Shown here piece by piece: positions 36,017-44,857 of a stretch of 64,000 nucleotides of DNA (the stretch's first letter is position 1; each line of letters opens with the position of its first letter). The DNA comes from Stappia sp. ES.058 (GTDB lineage Bacteria; Pseudomonadota; Alphaproteobacteria; Rhizobiales; Stappiaceae), in the NCBI RefSeq assembly GCF_900105595.1, contig NZ_LT629784.1, forward strand, positions 3,688,501 to 3,752,500. The letters run 5' to 3'. The position numbers and the translations under genes are program-made. The notes under the pieces were generated by a model. It did not search any database, was not told the DNA's origin, and saw nothing but the letters and a program-made list of their open reading frames with translations.

Positions 36017-36477
36017 ACCGGCAGACGTTCCGTCTCCAGCAGGTCGATTTCCAACGCGGGATCGCCCGCCGTATCGGCCAAAGCCGCGCGGGTCTCGGAA
36101 CGGACCAGAACGACGATGGCGACGACCAGCGCGACACCGACGCTGTTGGCCGCGACATCGAGGAGCGAGGCATGATGGTGCGGGGTGATCGCCTGGACGC
36201 CCTCGCCGGCGATTCCCATCAGCATCGCCGCACCGGCCGAAAGCCGCAGCCGGCAACAGAAGAACGCGTGGATCGCCAGGGTCAGGAGTGCGAAGAAGAC
36301 GAGGTGCTGGACCTTGTCCCAGGGGTGATCGAGACCGGTGTTGAACACAAGGCCCACAGTGACGCCATAAGCGATCAGGACGAAGAGCGGCAGGACCCGC
36401 CCGAGCGAAAGATCGATATGGTCGCGCTCGGCATGGCGCCGGATCCAGCGCGGCAGGAGAATGCTGATACTTGGCAT
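35977..36477 (-). CDS. VanZ-like small membrane protein
   Basis: A 166-residue membrane protein with four or so hydrophobic segments: LGRVLPLFVLIAYGVTVG, VQHLVFFALLTLAIHAFF, SAGAAMLMGIAGEGVQAI and VGVALVVAIVVLV. The WDKVQHLVFFALL and GEGVQAITPHHHASLLDVAANSVG blocks match the VanZ-like family, function unknown. The ATG at 36477 sits just before the hydrophobic part; the upstream frame is Arg-rich and unlikely. It is antisense within the rimM-trmD interval and its Ser-rich end (SSSRSSSSSS) is the antisense of the acidic codons of rimM. Confidence 0.8.
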   Translation of the reverse strand: MPSISILLPRWIRRHAERDHIDLSLGRVLPLFVLIAYGVTVGLVFNTGLDHPWDKVQHLVFFALLTLAIHAFFCCRLRLSAGAAMLMGIAGEGVQAITPHHHASLLDVAANSVGVALVVAIVVLVRSETRAALADTAGDPALEIDLLETERLPVQASSSRSSSSSS

Positions 36478-36578
36478 GAAGACCTCGCGTAAGAGACGCG
36501 AGTCTAGCCCGTCAATCTTTAACCAAGCGTTCCCGCCGGCCGAGACCCGGGAACGCAACACACGACACCGGAGAACCG

Positions 36579-37301
36579 ATGCGCTTCGACGCAACCGTCC
36601 TGACGCTCTATCCGGAAATGTTCCCGGGCCCGCTCGGCGCTTCGCTGTCCGGCAAGGCGCTGACCCGCGGCGACTGGTGCCTTGAGGCCCGGCAAATCCG
36701 CGATCACGCGAGCGACAGACATCGCTCCGTCGACGACACGCCCGCCGGCGGCGGCGCCGGCATGGTTCTGCGGCCCGACATTCTGGCGGCCGCCATCGAT
36801 GCCGCATCTCCGGCGGACGACCCGCGACCGCGCCTGCTCATGAGCCCGCGCGGCCGCCCGCTCGACCAAGCGCGGGTGCGCGGGCTCGCCGCCGGTCCCG
36901 GTGCCGTGATTGTCTGCGGGCGGTTCGAGGGCGTCGACCAGCGCGTGATCGACAGCCGCGCCCTTGAGGAGGTGTCCATCGGCGACTACATCCTGTCCGG
37001 CGGCGAGATCGCCGCCATGGTACTTCTCGACGCCGTGGTCCGCCTGCTTCCCGGTGTCATGGGCAACGCGGAAAGCGGCACGCGCGAAAGCTTCGAGACC
37101 GGGCTGCTCGAACATCCGCAGTACACACGACCGCGCGAGTTCGAAGGCCTGCCGATCCCCGACGTCCTCACCTCCGGCGACCATGCTCGCATCGAGGCCT
37201 GGCGGCAGTCCGAGGCCGAACGCTTGACCCGCGATCGCCGACCCGATCTCTGGGACGCCCATCGCGCCGCAAAGAGCACGGAACCGGCAAAAAACACATG
37301 A
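36579..37301 (+). CDS. trmD: tRNA (guanine-N1-)-methyltransferase TrmD
   Basis: Makes m1G37 next to the anticodon and so prevents frameshifting. The 240-residue SPOUT protein has [33 protein letters not shown], the knot segment [16 protein letters not shown] and [16 protein letters not shown]. The C-terminal part has [19 protein letters not shown] and LLpGV-type sequence. It is normal in length. It lies between rimM and rplS in the conserved order, although the VanZ-like gene is inserted on the opposite strand. Confidence 0.96.
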   Translation: MRFDATVLTLYPEMFPGPLGASLSGKALTRGDWCLEARQIRDHASDRHRSVDDTPAGGGAGMVLRPDILAAAIDAASPADDPRPRLLMSPRGRPLDQARVRGLAAGPGAVIVCGRFEGVDQRVIDSRALEEVSIGDYILSGGEIAAMVLLDAVVRLLPGVMGNAESGTRESFETGLLEHPQYTRPREFEGLPIPDVLTSGDHARIEAWRQSEAERLTRDRRPDLWDAHRAAKSTEPAKNT

Positions 37302-37536
37302 CAAATGCGGCCTCATGCGCTAATTACCGGCCCACTCGGGTGCTGTTTCGGTGCCGCGTGCGGGTTATGGCGTGCATGATTGCCATCTGATCGCACCGGC
37401 AATGCGTGAAACGGCGGACCCAAAGACATTCCATGGCCGGACATGGCGTCCGGTTTGGCCAAAACGCGGTGAATTCGCCCCGGCGTCTGGAACGCTTGAG
37501 GACGCTCTGACCGAACAAGACCCAAAAGGCAGTGCC
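37302..37536 (+). other. 235-bp leader before rplS
   Basis: The gap between trmD and rplS is long for this operon. An in-frame extension of rplS from 37351 is open but has no ribosomal-protein character. A hairpin CCGGAC-five bases-GTCCGG sits at 37437-37453. The region probably holds an rplS promoter or leader; I see no clear -35/-10. Confidence 0.35.
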
Positions 37537-38022
37537 ATGAACATCATCGAAGAACTCAACGCCGAGGAAATGGCGAAAATCGAAGCCGTACGCACGCTTC
37601 CGACCTTCTCCGCGGGCGACACCATCCGTGTCAACGTGCGCGTGACGGAAGGGACCCGCACCCGGACCCAGGCCTATGAGGGCGTGTGCATTGCCCGCTC
37701 CGGCGGCGGCATCAACGAGAATTTCACGGTGCGCAAGATTTCCTACGGCGAAGGTGTGGAACGTGTGTTCCCGATCTTCTCGCCGATGCTTGAAGGCGTC
37801 GACGTCATTCGTCGTGGCAAGGTGCGTCGTGCCAAGCTCTATTACCTGCGCGGCCGCCGCGGAAAGTCCGCCCGTATTGTCGAGGCGACCAACACCCGTG
37901 CCCGTCGCCTGAACGACGAAACCAAGGTGGAACTGGCCGCCGCGAAGTCGGCAAAGGAAGCCGAGCGCGCCGCCGCCCAGGCCGCAGCCAAGGCCGCAGC
38001 CGCAGAGAGCGCTTCGGAATAA
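37537..38022 (+). CDS. rplS: 50S ribosomal protein L19
   Basis: Large-subunit protein at the 30S-50S interface. The 161-residue product starts [16 protein letters not shown] and has the L19 core [43 protein letters not shown] and [19 protein letters not shown]. An Ala/Lys/Glu-rich tail of about 45 residues extends it beyond the E. coli length, as often in alphaproteobacteria. The start was chosen from the family's N-terminus. A strong terminator follows. Confidence 0.96.
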   Translation: MNIIEELNAEEMAKIEAVRTLPTFSAGDTIRVNVRVTEGTRTRTQAYEGVCIARSGGGINENFTVRKISYGEGVERVFPIFSPMLEGVDVIRRGKVRRAKLYYLRGRRGKSARIVEATNTRARRLNDETKVELAAAKSAKEAERAAAQAAAKAAAAESASE

Positions 38023-38061
38023 GCCGCGCGCGCTGCGGCGCAAGCGACATGACGAGATACG

Positions 38062-38087
38062 AAAAGCGGCCTTCGGGCCGCTTTTTT
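38062..38087. terminator. Bidirectional intrinsic terminator (rplS / ftsX)
   Basis: Stem GCGGCC-TTCG-GGCCGC (38066-38081) is flanked by AAAA on the left and TTTTTT on the right, so it can end transcription in both directions. It lies 39 bp past rplS and 56 bp past ftsX, which converge here. The UUCG tetraloop makes it very stable. Confidence 0.9.
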
Positions 38088-38143
38088 ATTGTCCACGACA
38101 ACCCGGACGCCTTGCGCATCGCGGCGCGCGTTGATCGCAGCTT

Positions 38144-39229
38144 TCAGTCGATGCGGCGAAGATGCGCGCGCACGGCCACGCGCGAGGTCGCGGCCGTCAG
38201 GACTGTCACAAGGAAAATGATGGCCAGAACGCCGAGATAGCCGGCGGCGCCGACCGAAACGCCCCCGAACAGGACCATCGCCTGTTCCATGGCGGCAAAT
38301 CCGGTGTTTCCGTCGGCGAACACGCCAAGCACGATGAAGACGGCACTGGCGCTCATACCACCGGCCAATCCCCCCTTCAGCCCGAGCAGCAGAAAATGGC
38401 GCTGGAATTCGCGCGCCACGAAACTGTCCTCCGCACCGACGAAATGCAGAACCTCGACCACATCCTTGTTGCCGGCCATGGCCGCGCGCGTGGCAAACAC
38501 CACCGACAGCACCATCGAGGCGAGCACCAGGGCGAGGATCGCCAGTCCGGCCAGCACCACGGCGTTGGCCATCGATGCGAGCCGACCGGTCCACAGCGAA
38601 TGGTCGTCGACGCTTGCGCCGCTCACGCCGTCTGAAATGGCGACACGCAAGCCCGTCAGGTCGAACCGTGCCCCGTCTTCGATTTCGACCTGGATGAGCC
38701 GTGGAACCGGCAGTGATTCCAGGTCGAGTCCGGTCCCGAGCCACGGTTGCAGCAACTCGCGGGTCTGCGCGTCGGACAGGGCCCGGACGGCGCCCACCCC
38801 CTTGCGCGTCTCTGCGATGGAAATCGCCTTTTCGATTTCCCGCAGCATGTCCACTCCCTGGGCCGGGCGGATCTGGATCGTCACCTCGCGCAAGAGATCG
38901 TTCGACCATGCATTGGCGGCGTCATGAATGACCGTGACCATGCCGATCGTCAGGCAGGCGAGAAAGCTCATGATGGCGACGACCAGTGTCAGCGCCCGTC
39001 CGGCAACAGCCTGTGACGGCACGATGGGCGCCGAAGGGCGCAATTGCGCATCCGGATCCACCTTGCGCTGCTTGGCGGGCTTTCTGGCGGAACGCTTCAG
39101 CCGCGGCAGCCTCGGGGGCGCCGCCTTTGCCGGTGCAGCCTTGCGCCCCGCCGGGCGCGCGGCCCGTCCGCCGGGTTCGTCCGGCCGGCCGCCGGCCGCG
39201 CTGTCGGGTGTGTTCGGATCATCAGTCAT
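38144..39229 (-). CDS. ftsX: Cell division protein FtsX with long basic N-terminal tail
   Basis: Membrane partner of FtsE; the complex controls peptidoglycan hydrolases at the septum. The 361-residue protein has one TM at about 79-101, a periplasmic loop of about 130 residues, and three further TMs in the last 140 residues (VVLAGLAILALVLASMVLSVVF and two more). The first 75 residues are a disordered Pro/Ala/Arg/Lys-rich cytoplasmic tail, longer than in E. coli. The ATG at 39229 overlaps ftsE by 8 bp; the upstream in-frame start is antisense to nothing useful and lacks support. Confidence 0.9.
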   Translation of the reverse strand: MTDDPNTPDSAAGGRPDEPGGRAARPAGRKAAPAKAAPPRLPRLKRSARKPAKQRKVDPDAQLRPSAPIVPSQAVAGRALTLVVAIMSFLACLTIGMVTVIHDAANAWSNDLLREVTIQIRPAQGVDMLREIEKAISIAETRKGVGAVRALSDAQTRELLQPWLGTGLDLESLPVPRLIQVEIEDGARFDLTGLRVAISDGVSGASVDDHSLWTGRLASMANAVVLAGLAILALVLASMVLSVVFATRAAMAGNKDVVEVLHFVGAEDSFVAREFQRHFLLLGLKGGLAGGMSASAVFIVLGVFADGNTGFAAMEQAMVLFGGVSVGAAGYLGVLAIIFLVTVLTAATSRVAVRAHLRRID

Positions 39230-39881
39230 GTATCTGCAACCGTCCGTCGGCCAGTTCCATCCGCCGCGCATGCACCTGATCCATCAGCGCGAGATCATGG
39301 GTGGCGATCACCACCGAGGTTCCGAGCCGGTTAAGCTCGATGAACAACCGCAACAGCCGCCGGGCCAACGGAGGGTCGACATTGCCCGTGGGTTCGTCGG
39401 CAAGCAGCAGCTCCGGGCGGGTGATCAGGGCACGCGCGATGGCCGCGCGCTGCTTTTCGCCGCCCGACAGCACCGGCGGCAGCACATGCATGCGCTCGCC
39501 AAGCCCCACCCATTTCAGGAGTTCGACAACATCCGAGCGATACTGACCCTCCTCCTGTCCGGCAACCCTGAGGGGCAGTGCGACATTTTCATAGGTTGTC
39601 AGATGCTGCAGCAGACGGAAATCCTGAAAAACGATGCCGATCCGCCGGCGCAAGGCCGGGATCTGGCTTTTCTGAAGCGCCGAGGTGTCCTTGCCAAACG
39701 CACGAACCAGGCCGCGCGTCGGGGTAAGCGACAGGAACAGAAGACGCATGAGACTGGTCTTGCCCGCGCCAGAGGGGCCGGTCAGGAACTGAAAGGACTG
39801 CGGCTTTATCTCGAAGGTCAGGTCACGCAGAACCTCCGGCCCCATGCCGTAGCGCAGCCCAACATTTTCGAATCGGATCAC
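39222..39881 (-). CDS. ftsE: Cell division ATP-binding protein FtsE
   Basis: ABC ATPase of the FtsEX complex, 219 residues. It has Walker A GPSGAGKT at 35-42, the signature LSGGEKQRAAIARAL, Walker B LLLADEPTGNVD and the switch His in VVIATHDL. It begins at a GTG (39881) with AGGA upstream, and the frame starts MIRFENVGLRYG as in the family. It is translationally coupled to ftsX by an 8-bp overlap. A CtrA-type box lies 46 bp upstream of the start, which suggests cell-cycle timing. Confidence 0.95.
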   Translation of the reverse strand: MIRFENVGLRYGMGPEVLRDLTFEIKPQSFQFLTGPSGAGKTSLMRLLFLSLTPTRGLVRAFGKDTSALQKSQIPALRRRIGIVFQDFRLLQHLTTYENVALPLRVAGQEEGQYRSDVVELLKWVGLGERMHVLPPVLSGGEKQRAAIARALITRPELLLADEPTGNVDPPLARRLLRLFIELNRLGTSVVIATHDLALMDQVHARRMELADGRLQIHD

Positions 39882-39927
39882 GACATCCTCGTTTTCGCTT
39901 GATTGTGACGACCCTAGCCGTTGCTCA

Positions 39928-39942
39928 TTAACGCTTCATTAA
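39928..39942 (-). promoter_or_regulatory. CtrA-type box (TTAA-N7-TTAA) upstream of ftsE
   Basis: TTAA at 39928-39931 and 39939-39942, separated by exactly seven bases and followed by C on the plus strand, match the CtrA full site. It lies 46 bp above the ftsE start and 157 bp before the zinc-ribbon gene on the other strand, so either or both could be regulated. Binding is inferred. Confidence 0.65.
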
Positions 39943-40099
39943 CGATATGGGGGCGTGATGGACATTCGGCGAGCCTTGCACCGGACGCAATGCGCTCGGC
40001 GTTTGCCTGATGTTTACGCTCCGCAGGTGAGACTGCGTCGGATCGGCCGTGAATGAACGCGGCCCAACCGATCGGTCAAGACGAGGCTTCTTCCGCAAA

Positions 40100-41131
40100 A
40101 TGAAGATCACCTGCCCGGACTGTTCGACGTCCTACGAGGTCAGCGCAGTCGCGCTTGGACCGGGCGGTCGAAGCGTAAAATGCGCGCGTTGCGGCACCCG
40201 TTGGCATGCCGATGGCGAAGACGCGGACGCGATGGCATTCGCGACGGACCTTGCGGCAGAGGCAGCCCCGCAGGCAGACTCGGAGACCGTCGACCAAGAC
40301 AGCTTGGCAAACGAAGACACGGGCATGGATGGAGATCCGGCCGACGACTGGGCCGCCGCCCTTGCCGGTGAAGAAGAACAGTCCGATGGTGACGCCCCGT
40401 CTCCGGCCGAAACCGACAACGAAGTGGCAGACGACGAAGCAACGGACGATCCCGCAAGCGCATTCACGGACCCGTTCGACGATGACGAACTGGAGGAAGC
40501 GGACACCTTTGCCGAACCTGTTCCCGTCGCGAGCATCGACGGCGATGCCTCCTCGCCCGCTGCACAACCGGTCGACATCGAGACCCTGGCAAAGAAGCCG
40601 AAAATCCAGGTGAAGACCAAACCGCCCGAACCCGTCATACGACGGGTCGCCGGCGCCATCCGTCAGCGCGCGCGGCGCGTGAAGCCCCGGCGTGTCGTCG
40701 GCGCATTGTTCTTTCTCGGCGCACTCGCGATCTGCGCACTCGCGGTCGGCCTGCGCAACCCGATCGTGGCGCGCATGCCCGATCTTGCGGGGCTGTTTTC
40801 GCTTGCCGGCCTCGACGTCAATCTTCGCGGGCTGGAATTCAGGGATCTGCGAACCTTTCGCGAGTTGGAGAACGGAACGATCGTTCTCGTCATCGAGGGC
40901 ACGATCGAGAACGTCGAACGCAAGCCGGCCTTCGTTCCGGCAGTGCGTTTCGCATTGCGCAGCGAGGATGCCCAGGAAATATATGCCTGGGTGATGGAAC
41001 CCCGCCTGCGCCGCCTCGACGCCGGAACCACCACCCGGTTTCGCACCCGTCTGTCCTCTCCCCCGGAGCTGGCTGCGGATATTCAGGTACGCTTCGTCGA
41101 GCGCGGACAACAACAGGCCAGACTTCAATGA
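40100..41131 (+). CDS. MJ0042-type zinc-ribbon membrane protein
   Basis: A 343-residue protein starting with the MJ0042 zinc finger MKITCPDCSTSYEVS ... VKCARCGTRWHA (two CxxC pairs, residues 5-8 and 28-31). A long acidic, Asp/Glu-rich linker (about 45-160) comes next, then a basic patch. One TM lies at about residues 200-222 (VVGALFFLGALAICALAVGL) and an extracytoplasmic beta-rich domain of DUF3426 type follows. Start taken at the zinc finger, although an upstream GTG (40049) is in frame. The stop overlaps the hpt start (ATGA). Function is unknown; the layout suggests an inside zinc sensor coupled to an outside domain. Confidence 0.82.
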   Translation: MKITCPDCSTSYEVSAVALGPGGRSVKCARCGTRWHADGEDADAMAFATDLAAEAAPQADSETVDQDSLANEDTGMDGDPADDWAAALAGEEEQSDGDAPSPAETDNEVADDEATDDPASAFTDPFDDDELEEADTFAEPVPVASIDGDASSPAAQPVDIETLAKKPKIQVKTKPPEPVIRRVAGAIRQRARRVKPRRVVGALFFLGALAICALAVGLRNPIVARMPDLAGLFSLAGLDVNLRGLEFRDLRTFRELENGTIVLVIEGTIENVERKPAFVPAVRFALRSEDAQEIYAWVMEPRLRRLDAGTTTRFRTRLSSPPELAADIQVRFVERGQQQARLQ

Positions 41132-41682
41132 CTGACACCCCCGACATCCGCACACTCTACGACACCGACGAGATCGCGGCGCGGGTCGATGCGATCGCGC
41201 GGGAAATCGCCACCGCGCGCCCGACGGGTCTGCTGGTCGTGGCCATTCTCAAAGGCAGTTTCATGTTTGCCGCCGACCTTGTGCGCGCAATGCACAAGGC
41301 AGGACTTCAACCGGAGATGGAGTTCATTCATCTGTCGAGTTACGGGGCGGGGACAGAGTCAAGGGAAATTCGCATCTTGCGCGATGTGGAGAGCGATGTG
41401 GCCGGCCGGGATGTGATTCTCGTGGATGACATACTGGAAAGTGGTCGCACCCTCTCGTTCGCACGAGACCGACTCACCGAGCGCGGAGCAAGATCCGTGC
41501 ACATCGTCGCATTGCTCGATAAACCGATGCGCCGCAAATCCGCCATTTCTGCGGATTATGTCGGATTCGAGTGTCCGGATCGATTCGTTGTCGGCTACGG
41601 GATGGACATGGGCCACAAATGGCGCCAGCTCCCGTACATCGGCTATGTGGTTCAGGACGATGCGGCAACCGCGAATGATTGA
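41128..41682 (+). CDS. hpt: Hypoxanthine phosphoribosyltransferase
   Basis: Salvages hypoxanthine (and perhaps guanine) to the nucleotide with PRPP. The 184-residue type I PRTase has LLVVAILKGSFMFAADLVRAM, the PRPP loop DVILVDDILESGRTLSF and the C-terminal DYVGFECPDRFVVGYGMD segment with the base-binding residues. Start overlaps the zinc-ribbon gene, showing coupling. A receiver protein follows after 15 bp. Confidence 0.94.
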   Translation: MTDTPDIRTLYDTDEIAARVDAIAREIATARPTGLLVVAILKGSFMFAADLVRAMHKAGLQPEMEFIHLSSYGAGTESREIRILRDVESDVAGRDVILVDDILESGRTLSFARDRLTERGARSVHIVALLDKPMRRKSAISADYVGFECPDRFVVGYGMDMGHKWRQLPYIGYVVQDDAATAND

Positions 41683-41697
41683 GAATGGGAGAGGGAC

Positions 41698-42099
41698 ATG
41701 GCCCATATTCTAGTTGCCGAGGATGACGAAGCCGTTCGCAGCTTCGTCAAGCGGGCACTCGAGCTCGACGGCCATTCGGTGGTTGCCGAGGAAGACGGCG
41801 CCGCTGCGGCCGAGACGCTGGCGCGTGACAAGGGCGGGTTCGATCTGATCCTGTCGGATATCAAGATGCCGGTCATGGACGGGATTGCCTTTGCACTGAT
41901 CGCCGCACGCGACCATCCCGAGGTTCCCATTCTGCTGATGACGGGGTTTGCGGATCAGCGCGAGCGCGCGAACGGACTGGATGCCCTGATCCACGACGTG
42001 GTGACCAAGCCGTTCTCGCTTGCCGACATCCGCAAGGCCGTGGTCGATGCGCTCAACGGCGTGTCGCGTGACGACACCGTTCTGCGCCGCTACGCCTGA
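41698..42099 (+). CDS. Single-domain response regulator
   Basis: A 133-residue protein consisting only of a receiver domain: acidic pair EDDE (8-11), phospho-acceptor Asp54 in LSDIKMPVMDG, Thr82 in LLMTGFADQ and Lys104 in VVTKPFS. There is no output domain. It resembles a receiver protein that often follows hpt in Rhizobiales. It is not CpdR, whose sequence around the phosphorylation site (DIVMPGIDG) and end differ. It may relay phosphate or act by protein contact. Lies in the same direction as hpt and is likely cotranscribed. Confidence 0.88.
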   Translation: MAHILVAEDDEAVRSFVKRALELDGHSVVAEEDGAAAAETLARDKGGFDLILSDIKMPVMDGIAFALIAARDHPEVPILLMTGFADQRERANGLDALIHDVVTKPFSLADIRKAVVDALNGVSRDDTVLRRYA

Positions 42100-42189
42100 C
42101 CGACAGCGTTCGCCGCGATCGGTGAAGAGCGGAGCAGGATCGCCTTGGCCCTTTCGGGTAGCTCGATCCTGCCGATCGGGAACGTGCGA

Positions 42190-44778
42190 TCAGTACCGGC
42201 GCAAGAGCCGCTCCAGATAATCGAGTTCCAGCATCGGCCGGCCCGGATCGGAAAAGCGCTTGCGCAATTCTTCCAGGATGCGCCTTGCGCGCTGAACGTC
42301 GATTTCATCGGGAACCCGCACCCGGTCGCCGAAGTCCGGACCCTCCGTCCGGCGCGGACGGCCAAGCGGGTCTTCGTCCTGCGGATTGCCCTGACGGCCG
42401 GCCATGCCGGGACCCTGCCCCTGACCCAGCATCTGTTCCGCCAGACCCTGCGCACCCTGACGCAACGCCTCCAGCGCACTGCCCTGTTGCCCGAGCGCCT
42501 GTCCGGATTCGCCCTGGCCCAGACTGTCGCGGGCATTGGCCATTTCCTCGCCGGCCCGGCCGAGTTCGCCGTTTTGCGGCATTCCCTGTTCGGCCATCTG
42601 GTCGAGAAGCTGCTGCAACTGCCGCCCGAGATCGCCCTGGCCCTGCTGCAACTGCTTCAACGCCTCGGCAAGCTCTTGCGGAGTCATCGCGCCCTGCTGG
42701 CCGTTCTCACCGGGGCGCGGCTGGCCCTGTTGGTCGCCGGAGCGGTTTTGCTGCTGTTGCTGATCGAACTGATGGGTCTGATCCATCAGCTCCTGCTGAC
42801 GCTGGATCATCTCCCCAAGCTCGTTCAGCGCCTCCATCATCTCCTGCGACATGCCGTCCTGCATCATCTGCGGGCGTCCGGCCTGCATGTTCTCCATCAT
42901 GCGCTGCATCTGCGCCAGAAGCTCACGCGCCGCGTCGCGCGACCCCGTCTTGGCCAGTTCCTCGATGCGCGACAGCATTTCGTCGAGATCCTGCGGGCGC
43001 ATCGATTGCGCGTTCGGGTCCATCGGCTGCATGGATTGCGGATTCTGCCGCATCTGCTCGGCAAGCGCCTGGAAATATTCGTTCATCGCTTCGCGCAATT
43101 CCTGGGTCAGACGCGCGATCTCCTCGTCCGACGCGCCGTCCTCCAGTGCCCGGCGCAACGCCTCCTGTGCGTCGCGCAGGGCCCGCTCGGCAAGCGAAAG
43201 ATCGCCGTCCTCGATGGTCAGCGCCAGATCCCAGAGCAGGTCGACGACTTCGCGCAGTTCGTCGTCCGAGGTCGCCGCGATCAAACGTGTGCGTGCGAAA
43301 TCCATACCGAGATATGTCTTCGTGTCGTCGATGAACCGCTCCGGGGCCAGCATCAGCGCATCGAAGGCATCGACGACACGCATCTGCGCATTGGCGTCGA
43401 GCGCGAGATCCCGGCGTTGTTCAACAACCGCCCGCGCCAGGGGCTTGGAAAACCGACGCTGCGGCAGCGTAAAGCGATGCGGCGTCGAATAGCCGGCCTG
43501 CCCCGCGTGATCGCGCGCGGAGAGGACAAGGTCCACCTTCGAGCCGGCCCACGGATGGCTTGTCAGGTCGCGGATCGTTTCCGCAGCGCCGCTCTTGCGC
43601 TCTCCACCGGCGAGCGACAACGGGAATTCAGGCTTTGCAGCGAGCGGACGGGTCTTCTTTTTCCGGTCGAGACCGAGCACCCGCACGGGCCGGACCTCCG
43701 CGGAGGCCGACACCAGGCCATGGTCGTCGTCAGCCAGATAGCTGAGTTTCAGCGCCCCGCTGAACTGTTCCTGAGGATCGTCGAGAAGACGGATGGAGGG
43801 CGCGGAATCCGGCTCGATGGAGATGCGCCATGCATTGACCAGGTCGCCACCGTTTCGGATCTCCAGATTGGCGGACACCTCAAGCACATGGCGCAGGCTC
43901 ACGGCGGCGGCTGTTTCCGGGCCAGATTCCATCGATGCGGGACCGCCGGCGCCGACAAGCTGCACGTCAAGGTCGGATACCCCTTGCGCCCGGACGATCA
44001 GCTCGCTGCCCTCCGGCACGCTGACAGGCTGGTCGGTGTCGCGAAGGTCGGCGGACGCCCCCGTGAGAAAGACGGGCGCGCGGCCGGTGTAGACCGGAGG
44101 CGTTATCCAGGCATCGATCCGCAAGGGGGCCGCCGACACGGCGTCCGCCGATGACGCGAACGGCACCAACCGCTGCCAATGCAGGCCGGCTGCGGTGAAG
44201 AACCCCACGACAAGAAGCATCGCCGCCAGCGCACGAAGCGCGTACGGATCCTTGCGAAAGGCCTCTGGGCGGGGACCTCCGGCCTTCAGACCGGCAAGGG
44301 CTTCCCGGGCGCGGCGCTGGTGCAAGGCCCACAACGCACGTGTCTGCGGCGTGTCCCCGACGTCAAACAACCGGTCATCCAACGTCGCGAGCGGGCGATG
44401 GGAAAACCCTGAAACGCGTTCGATGCGCGCCAGCGCGTCCGCACGCGACGGCCATCGCACGGAAAGAAGCGGCCGGGCCAGCCAGAGCACTGCACCCAGA
44501 AAGCCGACGGCTGCCGCGATGGAGAGCCAGGCGGGCAAAAGCGTCCAGAGCCCGAGCCAGGACAGCCCCACATAGAGCGCGACCGCGATCACCACGCTTT
44601 GCAGCGTGGGCCAGACACGCTCCCACCACAGCGAGGCAGAGGCCTGCACCAACGCGCGCTCCAGCTGCCTCGGGGCATTCCTGACGCCCACGCGGGGGGC
44701 GACGTCTTCTGTCAAGTCCGGCGGTAACGCTTCGTTCAAGTGCCCTGCCTCCACGGCCCGTGCAATCTGACCAGACAT
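42190..44778 (-). CDS. TIGR02302/DUF4175 family protein
   Basis: An 862-residue protein with two hydrophobic segments at about 55-102 and 185-202, then a large extracytoplasmic domain. The last 300 residues are extremely Gln/Met/Gly-rich, with repeated MMENMQ, QQQQQN, GQGQG and similar, and coiled-coil-like helices. Function unknown. The family is restricted to alphaproteobacteria and typically sits beside lysA-argH, as here: lysA ends 79 bp upstream on the same strand. The acidic/Gln-rich part likely faces the periplasm. A start at 44778 follows a G-rich sequence. Confidence 0.88.
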   Translation of the reverse strand: MSGQIARAVEAGHLNEALPPDLTEDVAPRVGVRNAPRQLERALVQASASLWWERVWPTLQSVVIAVALYVGLSWLGLWTLLPAWLSIAAAVGFLGAVLWLARPLLSVRWPSRADALARIERVSGFSHRPLATLDDRLFDVGDTPQTRALWALHQRRAREALAGLKAGGPRPEAFRKDPYALRALAAMLLVVGFFTAAGLHWQRLVPFASSADAVSAAPLRIDAWITPPVYTGRAPVFLTGASADLRDTDQPVSVPEGSELIVRAQGVSDLDVQLVGAGGPASMESGPETAAAVSLRHVLEVSANLEIRNGGDLVNAWRISIEPDSAPSIRLLDDPQEQFSGALKLSYLADDDHGLVSASAEVRPVRVLGLDRKKKTRPLAAKPEFPLSLAGGERKSGAAETIRDLTSHPWAGSKVDLVLSARDHAGQAGYSTPHRFTLPQRRFSKPLARAVVEQRRDLALDANAQMRVVDAFDALMLAPERFIDDTKTYLGMDFARTRLIAATSDDELREVVDLLWDLALTIEDGDLSLAERALRDAQEALRRALEDGASDEEIARLTQELREAMNEYFQALAEQMRQNPQSMQPMDPNAQSMRPQDLDEMLSRIEELAKTGSRDAARELLAQMQRMMENMQAGRPQMMQDGMSQEMMEALNELGEMIQRQQELMDQTHQFDQQQQQNRSGDQQGQPRPGENGQQGAMTPQELAEALKQLQQGQGDLGRQLQQLLDQMAEQGMPQNGELGRAGEEMANARDSLGQGESGQALGQQGSALEALRQGAQGLAEQMLGQGQGPGMAGRQGNPQDEDPLGRPRRTEGPDFGDRVRVPDEIDVQRARRILEELRKRFSDPGRPMLELDYLERLLRRY

Positions 44779-44857
44779 ACCCCCCGAACCCGATCAATCA
44801 TAAGGGTGGGGCGTTTTGGTCCGCTTGGCAAGGCATGGACGCGGACGAAGCCGCGAT

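Noticed and set aside
37351..37536. In-frame N-terminal extension of L19
   Set aside because: No ribosomal-protein character, and the L19 family begins at MNIIEELN; the extension is likely leader.
41698..42099. Calling the receiver protein CpdR
   Set aside because: The residues around the phosphorylated Asp and the C-terminal segment differ from CpdR, and the gene sits after hpt as a different conserved receiver does.
42145..44154. A 669-codon plus-strand ORF antisense to the TIGR02302 gene
   Set aside because: Leu/Arg/His-rich shadow; the minus strand shows family features and the expected neighbours.
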